Part shown: piece after piece, positions 42,301 to 55,308 of the stretch
Layout: each line of letters starts with the position of its first letter
Position numbering within the stretch: the stretch's first letter is position 1
Source of the DNA: Toxotes chatareus
Taxonomy: Eukaryota > Chordata > Actinopteri > Toxotidae
NCBI GenBank assembly: GCA_016801885.1
Contig: CM028882.1
Span: 18,741,047-18,805,046, forward strand
Direction: 5' to 3'
Length of the DNA: 64,000 bases
Notes under the pieces: generated by a model
The model's input: only the letters and a program-made list of their open reading frames with translations
Databases searched by the model: none
What the model was told of the DNA's origin: nothing
Program-made: the position numbers and the translations under genes

Positions 42301-42420
42301 CTCCCCAAGGTTAGTATGTAAGACGCTTCCAAAGAGGAAGCTTTTCCTTATGTTGAAGATGTGTCATGATAATGACTGTTTCGCCGCAATGTATTATGGT
42401 CCTTGTAGTTCAGACACGGC
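42150..42420 (-). promoter_or_regulatory. Probable dmxl1 promoter (TATA-less, CpG-enriched)
   Basis: The stretch is enriched in CpG compared with flanking DNA and lies immediately 5' of exon 1. It contains a ZNF143/THAP11-like site at 42,384-42,409, a CCAAT box in plus orientation near 42,293, and an inverted repeat around GCTAACGTTAGC near 42,140. No TATA box is seen. Start sites are not determinable from sequence alone. Confidence 0.5.
42384..42409 (-). promoter_or_regulatory. ZNF143/THAP11-like (SBS-type) binding site
   Basis: The minus strand begins ACTACAA and ends ACATTGCGG with CCAT between. By my count 21 of 26 positions agree with the long consensus (ACTACAA, then TTCCCAGAATGC, then ATTGCGG) as I remember it. 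It sits within about 400 bp upstream of the exon 1 donor, where such elements usually occur in housekeeping promoters. Recognition is from memory; a matrix score is needed. Confidence 0.5.
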
Positions 42421-42456
42421 ACAGCATGAGCGGGATTGTAGAACGCAAATAGTTCC

Positions 42457-42600
42457 CAGTGGTGGAACAAGTATTTAGAGCCAAAGTACCTATGTAAGAC
42501 AGTAAAAACATTGCATTCCAAATAAAAGTTATGCATTCAAAATCCTAGATAAGTAAAAGTACAAAAATATTGACAGAAAACTGTACTTAAAGTGTTAGTT
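42457..42600 (+). mobile_element. Fragment of the 'CAGTGGTGGAAGAAGTA' teleost repeat
   Basis: Reads CCCAGTGGTGGAACAAGTAT, then AAAAGTTATGCATTCAAAAT, then TAAGTAAAAGTACAAAAATA and AACTGTACTTAAAGTG. This follows the end of a very common teleost non-autonomous repeat. It begins some 50 bp beyond the putative ZNF143 site, so it flanks the dmxl1 promoter. Confidence 0.7.
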
Positions 42601-45600
42601 TTGCTAAAATGGGACCCTGTAAGTGATATTTTTGTATACTATTATACAAATAAGATAAGAACAGGGAATATTACTAAACAGTTTGCTAAAATGATTTAGA
42701 AACAGAGACCATTACAAAAAGAGCCATTTATCATAGAGTTTACAGCATCCTTGAATTCAGACTGGGATACCAAGTACCAAGTTCTTAAACTTAATTTCCT
42801 TCTGTAAACTATTCCAACTGGCAGAAACCATGAAAACTTTATTTCCTATCTCTGTCCATATACAAGGGGCAGACAGCAGAAATTAAATTATTATTGGGTG
42901 ATGAACTCTGAAAAATAAGTTTGCAAAGATGTGAGGAAAGTTTGTCTAAAATGGTTATAAACAAAAAAATACCAATGACTAAGACGGTACAAAGAGAGAG
43001 AGAGAGAGTTAACTGATTGAACTGATAACTGCTAAAATGCTAGCTTACTGTGACAGCACTGGTGAAAATAGCAATTAAACGCAAAAAATTTGCTTCCATC
43101 GTATAATCCATGAGCTGCATCTGTGAAATAGGTAAAGCCAGTGGCTGAAAGAACACCATTATATGGTTATATAATGGTGTTTGTTTTAGGTCTACCATCA
43201 CATGACTGTTGTTCATACATCACATGCTTGATTGTAGTAAATTGAATCTAAATTTATCTTTCATGCCCCATTCTTGTCTGAGATAACAGAGCGAGGTGTG
43301 GTGGGAGGTATTTTGAGTCCTCGCATTAGGCCTAAATAACCACAGGGTGTCACTGTTGCTCAACACACTCGATTCCAGTTTACTTTGGCCAGTCCAAATA
43401 TTTGTCTTTCCTCCCAGTATTCCTGAACGCATTCCCCTTTTAGCATGTATAAATAGTTCACATCACTACCATTTTTGTCTTGCGAACATGATAGGACACC
43501 TTTATTGCAATATGACAATTAATGAACTTAGAATATAGCATAATCTGTGATCACATAAACACACACACACACACACATACTCTACATAATATTTCGCCAG
43601 CAGCTGACTTGTTAATTTCTACTTGCTTTGTATTTCGACACATTGTGCTATAGTTCCTATAACTCTACACTAATGGGCAAAACTCTGAACTGGGATGTGA
43701 ATGAGGATGGGGGTTGGAGGCTTCAAACTCAATTAAAGCATGTTGAGATAAATAGGACAGACACCCTCCATGAATAATTAAAATGGCTGACATGTCAGTG
43801 ACACTAGGCAAGGTTGGCAACATTTATTGTCATGGCAGTTGGATGGTGGTGATGATGAAATTGTTGACTTCCCAGTCAGGAAGTAGGTCACAACATTATT
43901 AAAGATGTAGCTTCATAATTTAACTGTACTAAATATTACATTGTTTTTCATTTTTGACGTACACACGTGCATGACCACTGCCAGTTAAATATATGCGCAC
44001 TAGATGTGAAAAATTGAAAAAATATTCTTGCAATATTCTTGTGCACGCACCTACACACATCGACACACACCATCCATCCTAGTGTAGCAATGTCACCCTA
44101 TCTCCTTTTACCATCTCATTTTTCTACCAGTTGACTTTGAACAACATTCACAAGGAAAATAAAAAAGATTTCTTTCACACACAGGAAGTTTAGTCCATGG
44201 TGTGTGAAGGATAATGCTGTTCAGTGTTATATTGACTTCTCGGAGTTTGTGTAAGAGTGCCTTGTTCTTTGCCAGCAACAGTTTTTTTTATAGGGCAACT
44301 ACTTACAAAGAAAGGAAGAACACTCTGTTATACACTCTCTCTTTTGAAACAGAAAATAACCATGATAAAGTTTAGGTTAGCTATGTGTTAATGAATCATC
44401 CTGTGCCACGCCTGCAGCAGATACTGAATTACTGAATAAAAGTATTATATTGTATAAAGAGTTTTCAGTTATAATGAGTATCATGTAGTGTCAGGCTAAG
44501 CTGTTATTCTGTTGGTTTGGGCACAGAGCTAAAAGTTAGAAGAGGTCCTAAAAATATCAGCTCATCTCTGTGTATGGTCCAAGATATATTTGGCAGCAGC
44601 AGGATTGCTAATCTGGAGAAAATGGGCATGAAATGTCAGCCCTGCTTTAAAATAATGACAGTAAAAATAGACAGTGGACATCAATAGAATAAACGCAGTC
44701 CATGTAGTGGTTGTTACTGAAGTATAAGGTGATGCACATTGTCTTATCTTAAACTGTATGTAGTATATCTAATTTACTCATCTATACTGTGCATCTGTAC
44801 ATCTGGTGCTGTGACAGTTGGTAAAGTTGATCTTGTTTTATCTCTTTAAAAGGAAGAATCGGAAATAACTTACTTTTCATGTTAATGAGCTTCTTGATTT
44901 TTTGGAGAAGAAGATAACATGAAATTATGAAAAATCGAAAGAACAGAATTTTTATATTATTTTTACATAGTAGACATGAGACACAAGAGGGCAGTAGTGA
45001 AACATATAAAAAAAATCTATAGTGGCAAGGCTGTCCTAACTGTCAAGGCACTGCAATTTAACCTCACCCTCTAAACTCACACTTGGCTGCTGCCTGGTCC
45101 TATTGTTGCATGAGAATGTAAAATACGTGCTGGTAAAAACACCCCAAACCACTGGCCTGCTCAGTTTTAACAATCATGTTAAATTTATTTTCAAATTACA
45201 CTAACATAAATCTTGATTATCAAGTTTGAGTCTCTCTCCAGATAACATGAACTGAGCCCCAGCTTCTCTGGAAGGTTGAATCAGTCCTTCCTAATGAATA
45301 ATCCACGAGTTTTTATTTTTCCCTTGAAATGTGAGTTGTCTCTTTGAAGTGCTTTGTGGTATTATTATACTGTGGTTTGACGAGTAATAACGTTGATGTC
45401 TTGTATGAGCTGTAATTACTGGATCTGGAGGTAGGAGGGCAATGCCAAAATGGGCTTGAAGTTTCAGTGTGGCCTTGCTTTGATGTTTCATGGGTGGGGG
45501 TGGGGCGGGGGCAAGGCAGCTTTTCCACAGGAGAAAATACCCACAAGTTACTGAACTTTGTCTGACAGAAAGGGACATGAGTGACTAACCACAATGAAGC

Positions 45601-46000
45601 ATAATGGCACATAAAGCAACTGTTCTTTTGAAGAGACTAGCCATTTAGCATTTGGCCTCAGTAATCACAAAATGATAAACAGTCTCATCGCTGGGTAATT
45701 ATGTGTATCCCTTAAACACATATCTAATGATGAGCTTACATTTTGGTGTATATGTGTAAACCTGCTCTGAGATGGATACTGGTCTTTGTTTGCTCTCTGT
45801 AAACTCATCCAGCTGCCCTGCATTGGATGATAATATTGTTTTTGTTAGTGCCATCTCTGGCAGACTTTCTGTGTTTGTAATCCACCATCTCTTCCTCCTC
45901 TGTGCAATAATTTCAACACTGTCCTTCATTTCTGCGTAATGCAGTGACCTGAGTGAAAGCGTCCTTGGCTGTGAATGTTGTTGAGTCAACTGGAGGTGTG
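42601..46000. other. Intergenic, no gene seen
   Basis: AT-rich with a CA microsatellite at 43,559-43,578 and GA repeat near 42,993. All open frames are short and lack splice or similarity support. Confidence 0.7.
43559..43578. repeat. (CA)n microsatellite
   Basis: About ten CA units. Confidence 0.95.
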
Positions 46001-46880
46001 TTTATGTGTGTCTGTGTGTTTTTGGCTGTCAGCATGTGTGAAGGCCTGCGTACACCAGCGCATGTATCCATCTGCGCGCGTGCATGCGAACCTGTGTGCG
46101 TCATTGCATGAGGTGTCTATGAGTGTATTTTCTGTGTGTTTGTGTTGCTCATGAGCACAGCCTCATCCTGCAACGGTGACTGTGAAACTCTGGTGGCGGT
46201 GACTGTGAAACGAAGGGAATAGACATTACTGTCGGAGGAAGACGGGTTAGCAGGCAGGCGGCAGGATATCCCATCACATTACAACCGCTGCTGCGCCCAC
46301 TTCCTTCATCTCTTCCCAGCAGCTGGATCCAGGAAGAGGTCAGGAGGGGTCAAGCAGGCTCCTCCCTCTGTCATTATCCTTCCATCACCTGCCGTCCTCT
46401 CTGTGCTGACAACAGAACTTTCTCTTCTCTCTCTTCACCCTTTACTCTTGACACCAGCTTCAGCTCTTTATGGCCCTCACCCCTTTTCTTTTTCTCCTTT
46501 TCTCACTCTGCCTTTATGATTTTCATGTCTTTTTTCTCTCCATCTGTTCCCCAGTCCTCTTTCCATTCTCAGCCTTTTTTTTTTTTTACCCCTTTTTGCT
46601 CTTTTGATTGCCCTGCATAACTCTCTATTTCCCTCTGTCATTTTCTGTCACAGATACAGAGAACTCATGGTCCCTCTTTCTGAGACCTTTTGTTGAGTCT
46701 GCAGCTGATCGCTAGATTGCAACAGTTACACCAAGTGCTGCTTTCACAGACTGACTGGAGACTGAACCAAATTCTTTCAGAGGAGGATTTCTGGTGCATT
46801 TTTAGCAAGAGGGAAGAGGACGACTTCTGTGCTGTGAGCCTGAGAGTGCAGCCTAATGTGTGTCAAAAATACAGCTGAAA
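46000..46880. other. Intergenic GT-rich then CT-rich stretch
   Basis: GT-rich at 45,995-46,140, then pyrimidine-rich on the plus strand to about 46,670 with a T-run near 46,578. CGGTGACTGTGAAAC occurs twice (46,174 and 46,198). No supported exon. Confidence 0.55.
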
Positions 46881-49800
46881 TCTGGGGCAAGTGGTAATGC
46901 AATATAGATGTTATATCATCATGAATATTTCATGATACACAACAATGTACTGTAGTAGAATAATGGGTGAGTATGGGTATTGACTAAACTGAGCAACAGA
47001 GGTGATAATTTGATGTCTTTGTATTCTGCATCATGCAAATTTAAAGTGAAATCTTTCAGCCATCTTGGCAAAACACGATAGCTGCCTCAAAACAGAGCAA
47101 ACTTCAGTCATTTAATTCACTTTTTTAAACAGCACTTCAATATTTCAACACGGTGGTTCAATATTTTAGCAAAAGCTCTATCTGTACTTATTCCACTCGA
47201 AATTGGAAATGACTGATTTGCATCTTACATGTCAGTTTTGAAATTTGCGCAAATGTATTCTTAATACTGTAGATCTCCCCTTGTTTTGAGCACTTAGATG
47301 CTCCGCTGTTCACACATATTTGAGCTGTATTTTCCTAGATGTGTTTTGACTTTCATTGAGCTCAGGTCCCTTTATCATCAGATGCTCTGGCATTATTCTT
47401 TGTCTAGCTGCCTCCTCCTGTCTGAGGAAATGTGGAGTGAACTTGCTTAATGAGGAGACAAGAATATTTTTACATGATTTAAACAGAGATCACAGAGCAA
47501 GAGTCCAGAACAGATCTCTCTCAAACAACACACATCTGACAACAAATTAGATACAGCGTAGAGACAGAGTAAATGTAAAACACTCACCACCAAGAACCTT
47601 TTCTATCTCCAGTCATAAGAAACTAGACTCACATATTCATAAAATGGTTCAAATTCAGTGCCTGTGAAAAAAAGTTCAAAGTTGAAGATTTATTTTTTAC
47701 ATTACAATGGTCCAAAACAGTTTCAACTTCAACTTCACTTAAATGATCCATAATTTAGGTGAATATTGTATTGCTAAACACAGTTCACTCTAACTGACGT
47801 CAAATCATGAATCACATCACGTTTAAACCAGAAAACTCTCTGTATTTTCTACAACATCAAATTATCCTTTAGCAGTAAAATGTGCAATCCAGCATTTAGT
47901 CAATATGGCAGGTTATTGAGTTACGGCTGTGGAATATACCTGTAATGGCTCTGGTTGGGTCATTATCCTCCATGATATCTGGTTATTATCCTTGTCTGAT
48001 TTATGCTGCTTCTGACGACCCTTACCCACAGTGACCTACATTCACTTTCATCTCACCCATCAATCATTTAGCAGTTCAAAGCCAAGGTTTGTCTGTGGAG
48101 GAACGCAGAAGGCTTGATCATGATGACATTAATTCTCCAATGACAGTGTAAAAGTGCACAATATCATGCATTTAAATGTGCCTTCACTGTACCACTGTGG
48201 ATAAAACAGAATACAAATGACAATACATCAAGAGATAATAAACGGGAAGCAGATTGTTTTGACACTCATCTTTAATGAGTGGAGTCATCCAGCTGTTATC
48301 AAGGCCTGCAGTAAGTGCAAATACTGTGTTTTTTTTTCAAGGTCAAAGTCCAGTTTTAACCAGTTCTTTTCCTTACCACTGTTGCATGGATCCCAGCCAT
48401 TCACCCCTACCAGTGATAAACAACCACAGTTCAACAGAAAGAACCCCTGAACACCCCAAAGTAAATAAAAATGACTAACAGGACAATGATACTAGAAGAT
48501 CTAGCTGAGTGCAGCTCACTTTAGTCTAAAAAAAACCCCCACACTATTTACATACAGACAAAGAGACACAAAGACAGAGAGACTTGGACAGGCAGATAAA
48601 GTGGAAGTGAGAAGGAAAGACAGATAAATGCCCTTTGCTGAAAAATAGATGAGCACTATGGGTGTGTAAGCAGAGGCTGGATGACTTATTCAGTAGGGAC
48701 TGTGTGTACATGTCATTAAATCAGCTGCTATACCCACATCCAGTTGTCCAGGTGAAGTTAAAGCTGGAGCTCAGGGAGAGAATTGAGACACTGGGGTCGG
48801 ATCTGGATTTGGATCTGGATCAACGGGCTGGGATGAAGATGGGAATAATAATATGCAATGTCAGGGGAACATCTGCTTCCACTTTGGAGTTCTTCCGAGT
48901 GACACTGTGCTCTGTAGCATCATCTCCTCATAAAATCAATTCCACCGAACACATGATATGCATTCGTAGAAGCAACAAAGTACACTGTACTTCCATGGTG
49001 TGTACATAAATATCTTGCCTGCTCGTTTAGACAGAGCAAGGAGACAAAGGTCGATCATGCTCCCTACAAAAATGTGTGGCATAATGTAAATGTCTAAGCA
49101 ATAAAGATACACCTTCAAAATAATTTGCCTTCCATTGTGGTAAAGTTAATGCAGATTCTACTTGTCCTTTCATTTTTATAACAAGTAAAACCAGTGCAAG
49201 TGGAGCCAGTGTATCCTGAAGACATCTTAACTGACATATATGCTGATAATGGGATAAGAACTTGTATGTGGGTAGAGAACAGATGCATGTGGGAAGAGTG
49301 GCCATAGATGAAACTGATCTCAAGAGTTAGTTGGAGTGAGGCATTGTCTCATAGCCTGTACTTTCCACAGTTTGTCTGGCTTGGGGCTGTGACTGTGGTA
49401 GGTTGTGAGAAAAGGGCTTCCAGGAGCAGAGCCAAGACATTTGTGCCAGTTTGTTAAAAAAGCTATTTAACACATGAATTATCAGCACACAAAGCAATAG
49501 CATACATCTTCATGGCATGCAATTTTAAATTAACAACTGCAACTGTTTAATGCAACTCCAACATCTGTAACAGGCTATAATGAAAAATGTCTAAATATCC
49601 ATGCATGTAATGTTTTTTACATACTGCATTTAAAAATAGAGATGCATGGAGATAAGACAATAACTTCATGTTGTTGTCTTCTGATGCTTAGTTTATTTGC
49701 AAAAACGGGCCATTTACACCTTGCACATTGCTAAAGTTTCTTTGGTGCATCAGCTCCCCCTACACAGCAACAAATAACAAATATACATAGTATGCAGAAG

Positions 49801-50377
49801 ATCACATTCTTAAAATAATGCCAACATTGGAATATTTCAGCGTTTGTTGCTAGATTTTGTATTATCAACACCTCCTGCTGGGACAATTAATAAATTATTT
49901 ACAAATGGACATAATCTGGATGGATACAGCCATACATACTGTAGGTAGCCTATGAGGGAGACATAAACAAATGAATGAATAAATTACATGTAAAGTAAAA
50001 AAAAACTGAAATGGGAAGCAATGGGGCAAAAATTAAAAGAAGTATATGTTACTCAATGAAATTTGATCCAAAACACATCAAAATCTCAAATCCAGTAAGA
50101 CACTAAATAATAATATTTGAATCATGAAGATTCAGTCATCATGGTTAACTTACTAATATCAACAAACTATAAACTTAATGATATTCTAAACTTTTGTTTA
50201 CCTGGACCTTCATTGGTATTCTCTCTGCATCTTACAGCTCCATTTGCAAATGACGTCAACAACCTTTCTCTTTCTCTCTTTCAGACCTCATCAGCAGCAT
50301 GACGTCCATTTGTGAGGTAGATAAGGGAGGCAGAAGGACACAGGCTCACATGCACAAGCAAACACTCCCAACCCCAA

Positions 50378-50378
<1 letters not shown>
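46880..50378. other. Intergenic, no gene seen
   Basis: AT-rich sequence; no exon, RNA gene or repeat family was recognised. Confidence 0.65.
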
Positions 50379-50458
<80 letters not shown>

Positions 50459-50462
50459 CACA
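50379..50462. repeat. Long (CA)n microsatellite
   Basis: About 42 dinucleotide units, interrupted once by CG near 50,451. The longest simple repeat in the window. Confidence 0.97.
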
Positions 50463-51102
50463 GACATACATGCACACCAAGTCCCTTCTGAGATTCTAAA
50501 GACTATGCTCTCTAACTGTCACTCCTGGTTACAGACCTATCATGCAGAAATGCTGACTTATTCATGGCTTTCATGCAAACCTTGATGCACATTGGAAACT
50601 GAAGCTGGCTGGGGCGAGGCCCAGCAGGCTGGTGTGTGTGTCTTACAGTACTTTTCTAACTGTACCTTACTCAGCCATGCTTTACATCATTTTGCCATTA
50701 CAGGTCAGACACACACACGCACGCCCGCCCACACACACGCATATTCAGAATGTACAGTATATGTTGACATAGATGCCTCTGGCTTCCGCTTAAAGCCAAT
50801 TTCTAATAATGCTTTTAATATTTTTGGCAGTTGTTGACTGAATATTGTTGACAGGATATAACTACTGTTTTAGTACTACTACTGTGATAGTAGTTACTCA
50901 TAAATGGAATGTGTTAGCTTAGGAATGCCTCGCCATGTAAGTTCATTTGACAAAATAGATATAGTCAACTGAAGCAGGACACTGTAAGTGGCCTCTATGC
51001 AACAACCTTGCAGCATAAGATCAATGCCAGCAGGTTAACAATAATTAGTAGTGATGAAACATCATTAAAATGTTAAAAGGACATGCACACACACACCAAG
51101 GG
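50463..51102. other. Intergenic, no gene seen
   Basis: Short CA clusters near 50,710 and 51,085; otherwise unassigned. Confidence 0.65.
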
Positions 51103-51217
51103 TTGCCTACTTGTTGCCAGTTATCCTATGGGTCGATTTGAAGGCAACTGGACTACTTGTTTGAAGCTTGAAGACATTTCGCCTCTCATCTGAGAAGCTT
51201 CTTCAGTTCTATGTTGT
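51103..51217. mobile_element. Fragment of an interspersed repeat ('GAAGACATTTCGCCTCTCAT')
   Basis: Contains GAAGCTTGAAGACATTTCGC followed by CTCTCATCTGAGAAGCTTCT and TCAGTTCT, a block seen in many teleost loci as I recall. GAAGCTT at the left and AAGCTTC at the right form an inverted repeat. I believe it derives from a retroelement but do not assign the family. Confidence 0.5.
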
Positions 51218-53274
51218 TGCCAATGTTTAGAGGTGATAAAGGTGATAAGTGGTCCATGCTGTATGCTGTATGGAAGTTTAAGAGTAATCAGTCATCTCTG
51301 AATACAAATCAGTTACCCACTACCTTTTGCTAACAGTAACACTGCTGTAACAGGTAGAATTTTCTTGGAGACCAATTAAAATGGTGTGAAAGTGTTACTT
51401 GCCAGTTGGATGGTGCTAAAAGTGTGAATGCTCTTCCTGTGACACAGTGATTCTTATTTCCTGTAATACTTACTGTTGTCTACTTATCATGTGCAAGTCT
51501 GTGTATGTGAACAAGGGATCTTTACAACATTAAATTCATAACTAGGGCACATGACTGTCACTCTGCAGGGTTTTCTTATGATGCATTCCAAGCTCCACTT
51601 AGAACTGCAGGTGCAGTGCAGTATGCATGTGTGTGTGTGTTTATCTGCATCGATGTGCATATGTGCACATGTATATTATTGCAAATATGAGTGACATCTC
51701 CCAACTTGCGATAACTGTCAGGCATCTAATGATCATTATTCAGCAGCTCAGGGGCAACACTGTCTTAGTTTATTCAGATTTTTTCCCATGCTTTTATGCA
51801 GAAACTGACACTCTGTCATCGAGGATCTGTTGAATATTGCTCTTGATATTGAAGTATTTGACAGTTACCTCACAGGGATGAGATGACATATCAGATGTAC
51901 AGTAAACATAAACACACGGAGGCAAAAATGCATTGCAAAAATACACAGAAGAATAAACAAAATACAAATTCTTAGTTTTATTCAGTTTTGTGTTTTTTTT
52001 TTTTTGGGGAGTTTTTTTTTTTAACTTGTGACACTAGTATGGACTATGCAGACAGATGTGGATGATGTTAATATGAGTTAATTTGCTGTATCTATTACTT
52101 AGTGTTATGATAACTCTCTTGCAGTGTAGCTAATGAAAGTTGGCTTTAGTTGCTGCAGTACAATAGTTCTTTCCAAATTGCTGCCCTTGTTAAAAACACA
52201 CAGCTTGTCAAAACACAATTGATTAGTTAAATTTTTGCTGTTTAAACACCCATGAGTTCATACTGTATAATTTTGTAGAGCTCAGTTTAAATATTAGTTC
52301 ACTTTTAACTGTTTGATGAACCTCTGCTAGAAACAGACTCGGGGGTTTTGTAGTGAAAAATGCACAGTGGCAACAGCTAAATAATTTCCCTCTATCAAGC
52401 CTAAGTGCATAAAATACAACTGGGACACCTGTGTAGACACAGTGGTTTCCTCTGAGCATGGCTTTGTAGCATTTTTTTTTTGTGTGTCTAAAATCATCAT
52501 AATCCTCTAGATAAACTAATCTGGTGCCATCCACAGTGAACAGTCATCGACTTTTTTCAGTTGAAAAAATCTGAGTGCATTAAAGGAGCCACTTCAAACA
52601 TTTTACGGATGTTGACTTTTACATTATTGTACTATTAAATCCAACATCTGGCAAAAGGAACACCATTTCTACTTCTATAGAGTGTGCTCTGTGCTGTGAC
52701 ATACGGTGGTCTGAGCCTGAACAGTGTTTCCAAAAACCCATAGTATCACTTTCAAGCTTGTAGCCGTTTACCAGTGTCAGACTAGATTCTTGTAATCCCC
52801 ACTTTCCTGTCTGTTTTCAGCATGATCCTTAAGTGAATATCAATTACGAGATGACAGAAATGGCAGAATAAGGTCTGTGACTATGACTGCAGCTGTTGTG
52901 CTCCCAGAAGTCACATATGGAAAGGTTTAGCAATCAGCACTATGTTAGCCACAAATTTTGTATGTAACTACAGTACATGTTTACTCTTTTCCACTTTACA
53001 CCCCTTGGGGATAATAAACAGGCGGCAGTGGCCATTAAAGCACTAAGAGGGAAGCTGGTAGACAGATTCTGTGATTGGCCTGCAACAGTACAATGACAGT
53101 TACCAGTGTAAATGGGCTCTGTTCCTTTCTCAGCTGTCTGTATGATCCGCAGGTGAGCAGCAGCCATTAGGAGTCCGGCAGCGGCAGCAGTGGCAGTTTT
53201 AACAAATGATGCTGCTCCAGTGACTCTAGTAGGCTAAGACCCCAAACCTGAACAAGTCCAGCACCTCAAAATAC
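51218..53274. other. Intergenic, no gene seen
   Basis: AT-rich; T-runs near 51,991-52,021. No supported exon. Confidence 0.65.
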
Positions 53275-53740
53275 AATAAATTTTGAGGTGTTTGTTCTTT
53301 AATTGAGTATTTCCATTATAAGCTCCTTTCTACTTTAAGACTGCACTAGATTTCAGAGGGAAATATTACCTTTTTGACCTCACTACATTTATTTCATGAC
53401 TATAGTTACTGAGTACTTTGCAGATTTAAGATACAAAACATAAAGTCATCTCACAAAAAATGTTGCATTTTAAAAATTTAACTGCCTCACAGTACACAAA
53501 GTTGTTAGAGCTGGCCCCACTCAGCCAGCTATAACATTTAAATGCTGCTCACACAAGTATTTGCGATGATAAATTAACAACAAAAAAAGTATAAAGAACA
53601 CACCTCTGTATGATTCATTTTAATACATCAATAACGTTTAACTGATAATACTTACTTATATTTACTTATTTACAATTTTGAACGTAGTACTTTTACTTTT
53701 AATGGGATGGTGTTTCTTCTACTGCTGCTGTACTGTATGT
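53275..53740 (-). mobile_element. Near full-length copy of the 'CAGTGGTGGAAGAAGTA' teleost repeat
   Basis: Contains TTGAGTATTTCCATTATAAG, ATTTCAGAGGGAAATATTAC, ACTACATTTATTTCATGAC, AGCCAGCTATAACATTTAAA, and TAGTACTTTTACTTTTAATG to TTTCTTCTACTGCTG. The order of blocks matches the known element, in orientation opposite to the copy at 42.5 kb. Diverged, non-coding. Confidence 0.75.
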
Positions 53741-53892
53741 TGTCACTGTGTATGTGGGTGTAAGTGTGGGTGCTCTCATATATATAATGTAAATCAATAC
53801 ATACTGGCATGAGCACATTTCAACATGTGCATGTGAGATACAGCATGGTTTACCGTGTGTCTCAACATTTTACATAACTATTCAGATCTAAC

Positions 53893-54010
53893 TTAAGGTG
53901 GTGCAGTTGTGAAAAGTACAAAAGTACATTTACTGAAACACAGTACTAAAGTACAGTTTTGCAGTAATTGCACAGTACTTTATCTGAGTTTTTCCATTTG
54001 ATGCTACTTA
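53893..54010. mobile_element. Second fragment of the same teleost repeat family
   Basis: Contains AAAGTACATTTACTGAAACA, AGTACTAAAGTACAGTTTTG and GAGTTTTTCCATTTGATGCT, the segment next to the other terminus of the family. Confidence 0.7.
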
Positions 54011-55266
54011 ATATGTCAGTGTCTAGTTGGCAGTTCCATCAAAGAGACATTTCCCCTCTAAAGTTCTCTTGTTACTTACTTCTTAGGAAGGTTCTACTGC
54101 TACACACTGTCTAGAGGAACAGTTCTGTTACTGTCTTTTCAGGCCATGCTGTTAATTAGCTGTACAACACTGGTGGAAGCCTGTAAAATTAGCAGAAGAC
54201 AAGTAATGTTAGAGATCAAGTTCCAGGGATCGGAGAGGAGACAGGTTGGTGTAAGAGCTGCTGTAGTCTAGTCAGGAGAAGAAAAAAGCCTGGGCATGGA
54301 GCTGAGCTGAGTCCCCGAAGAACTGCTGTTGCGAGCCTACTCTCTGTCCCAGTCCGGGATGTGACGGTTGCTCTATTTCAGCCGCCTCTCCTCCACATAC
54401 AGAGTCCTAATGTCCCTGGGACAACTTTAGCAAGATAAGCGAGATAAGCTCTGACACGAGCATATTTCCAGAGTTCAAATTAACTGGTGTGTATCTTGAC
54501 ATTATGGAGCTCGAATTGTACCCTGCCCGCCTCCCACACTTTGCAACACTGCTGCATGAGTGTGTGAGAGAATGTGAGAGAGCAAGTGAGATCGAGAGGG
54601 AGAGATTAAAGGAGTAAAGATTCAGATAAAGTGTGCGAAAAAAGGCCGCATGTAGTTTTGTAGTTTCGGTTAGAGGCTTGCAGCATTGGCATGGCTATTG
54701 ATGTTAACACATCAAGATGTTTTGCTCATCTGATTTTTTTGTTTGTAGTATCCGTAATGATAATTCACCTGCTTGTGTCAACAGCACACAGTAAACTTGA
54801 ACTCAAACACATCTCTCACACAGAATTTTAATGAACTCTAACAAGCCTACTGTACATATACATATACGATATATGAATACACTCCAGGCAGTTGATTGCC
54901 AAGAAAACGTGTATTTGCACATGCCTCAACCACTTTTTAACTCTAGTCTGTTTATGATAAGATAAACCAAGAGGATCTAAATCTGCTTCAGTGAATGATG
55001 TAAAAAACAAAAACAACAGAGTTTACATGTTTTGTGCCCAGGCCTGTGTGATGGTTCAATTGCATTATGGTAAATGAGTTTTGTTTTTAAAGCAAATTAA
55101 ATGATAACAGATGAGGAAAAGGTTGGCAGGCATGTGCGCATTACTTTACATTAAAGAACAACGGTGTAGTGTTTGGCATCGAGCCTGTGGAGGCAGCACT
55201 ATACTGAGCTGTTACAGTAACAAGTCAGCAATAGTGCCTGACAGGCCACTACTCAGGAGCACAATT

Positions 55267-55308
55267 ACACACACACACACACACACACACACGCGCGCAC
55301 ACACACAC
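55267..55308. repeat. (CA)n with internal CGCGCG
   Basis: Alternating purine-pyrimidine throughout, CA units on both sides of a CGCGCG core. Confidence 0.95.

Noticed and set aside
46690..46878. 62-residue plus-strand ORF after the CT-rich block
   Set aside because: Short, no recognised domain and no convincing splice sites.
48662..49009. 115-residue plus-strand ORF containing LRERIETLGSDLDLDLD
   Set aside because: Repeated GATCTG units create the pattern; no splice-site or family support, so not called a gene.
50281..50499. Poly-VC and poly-HT ORFs around 50.4 kb
   Set aside because: Translations of a CA microsatellite.
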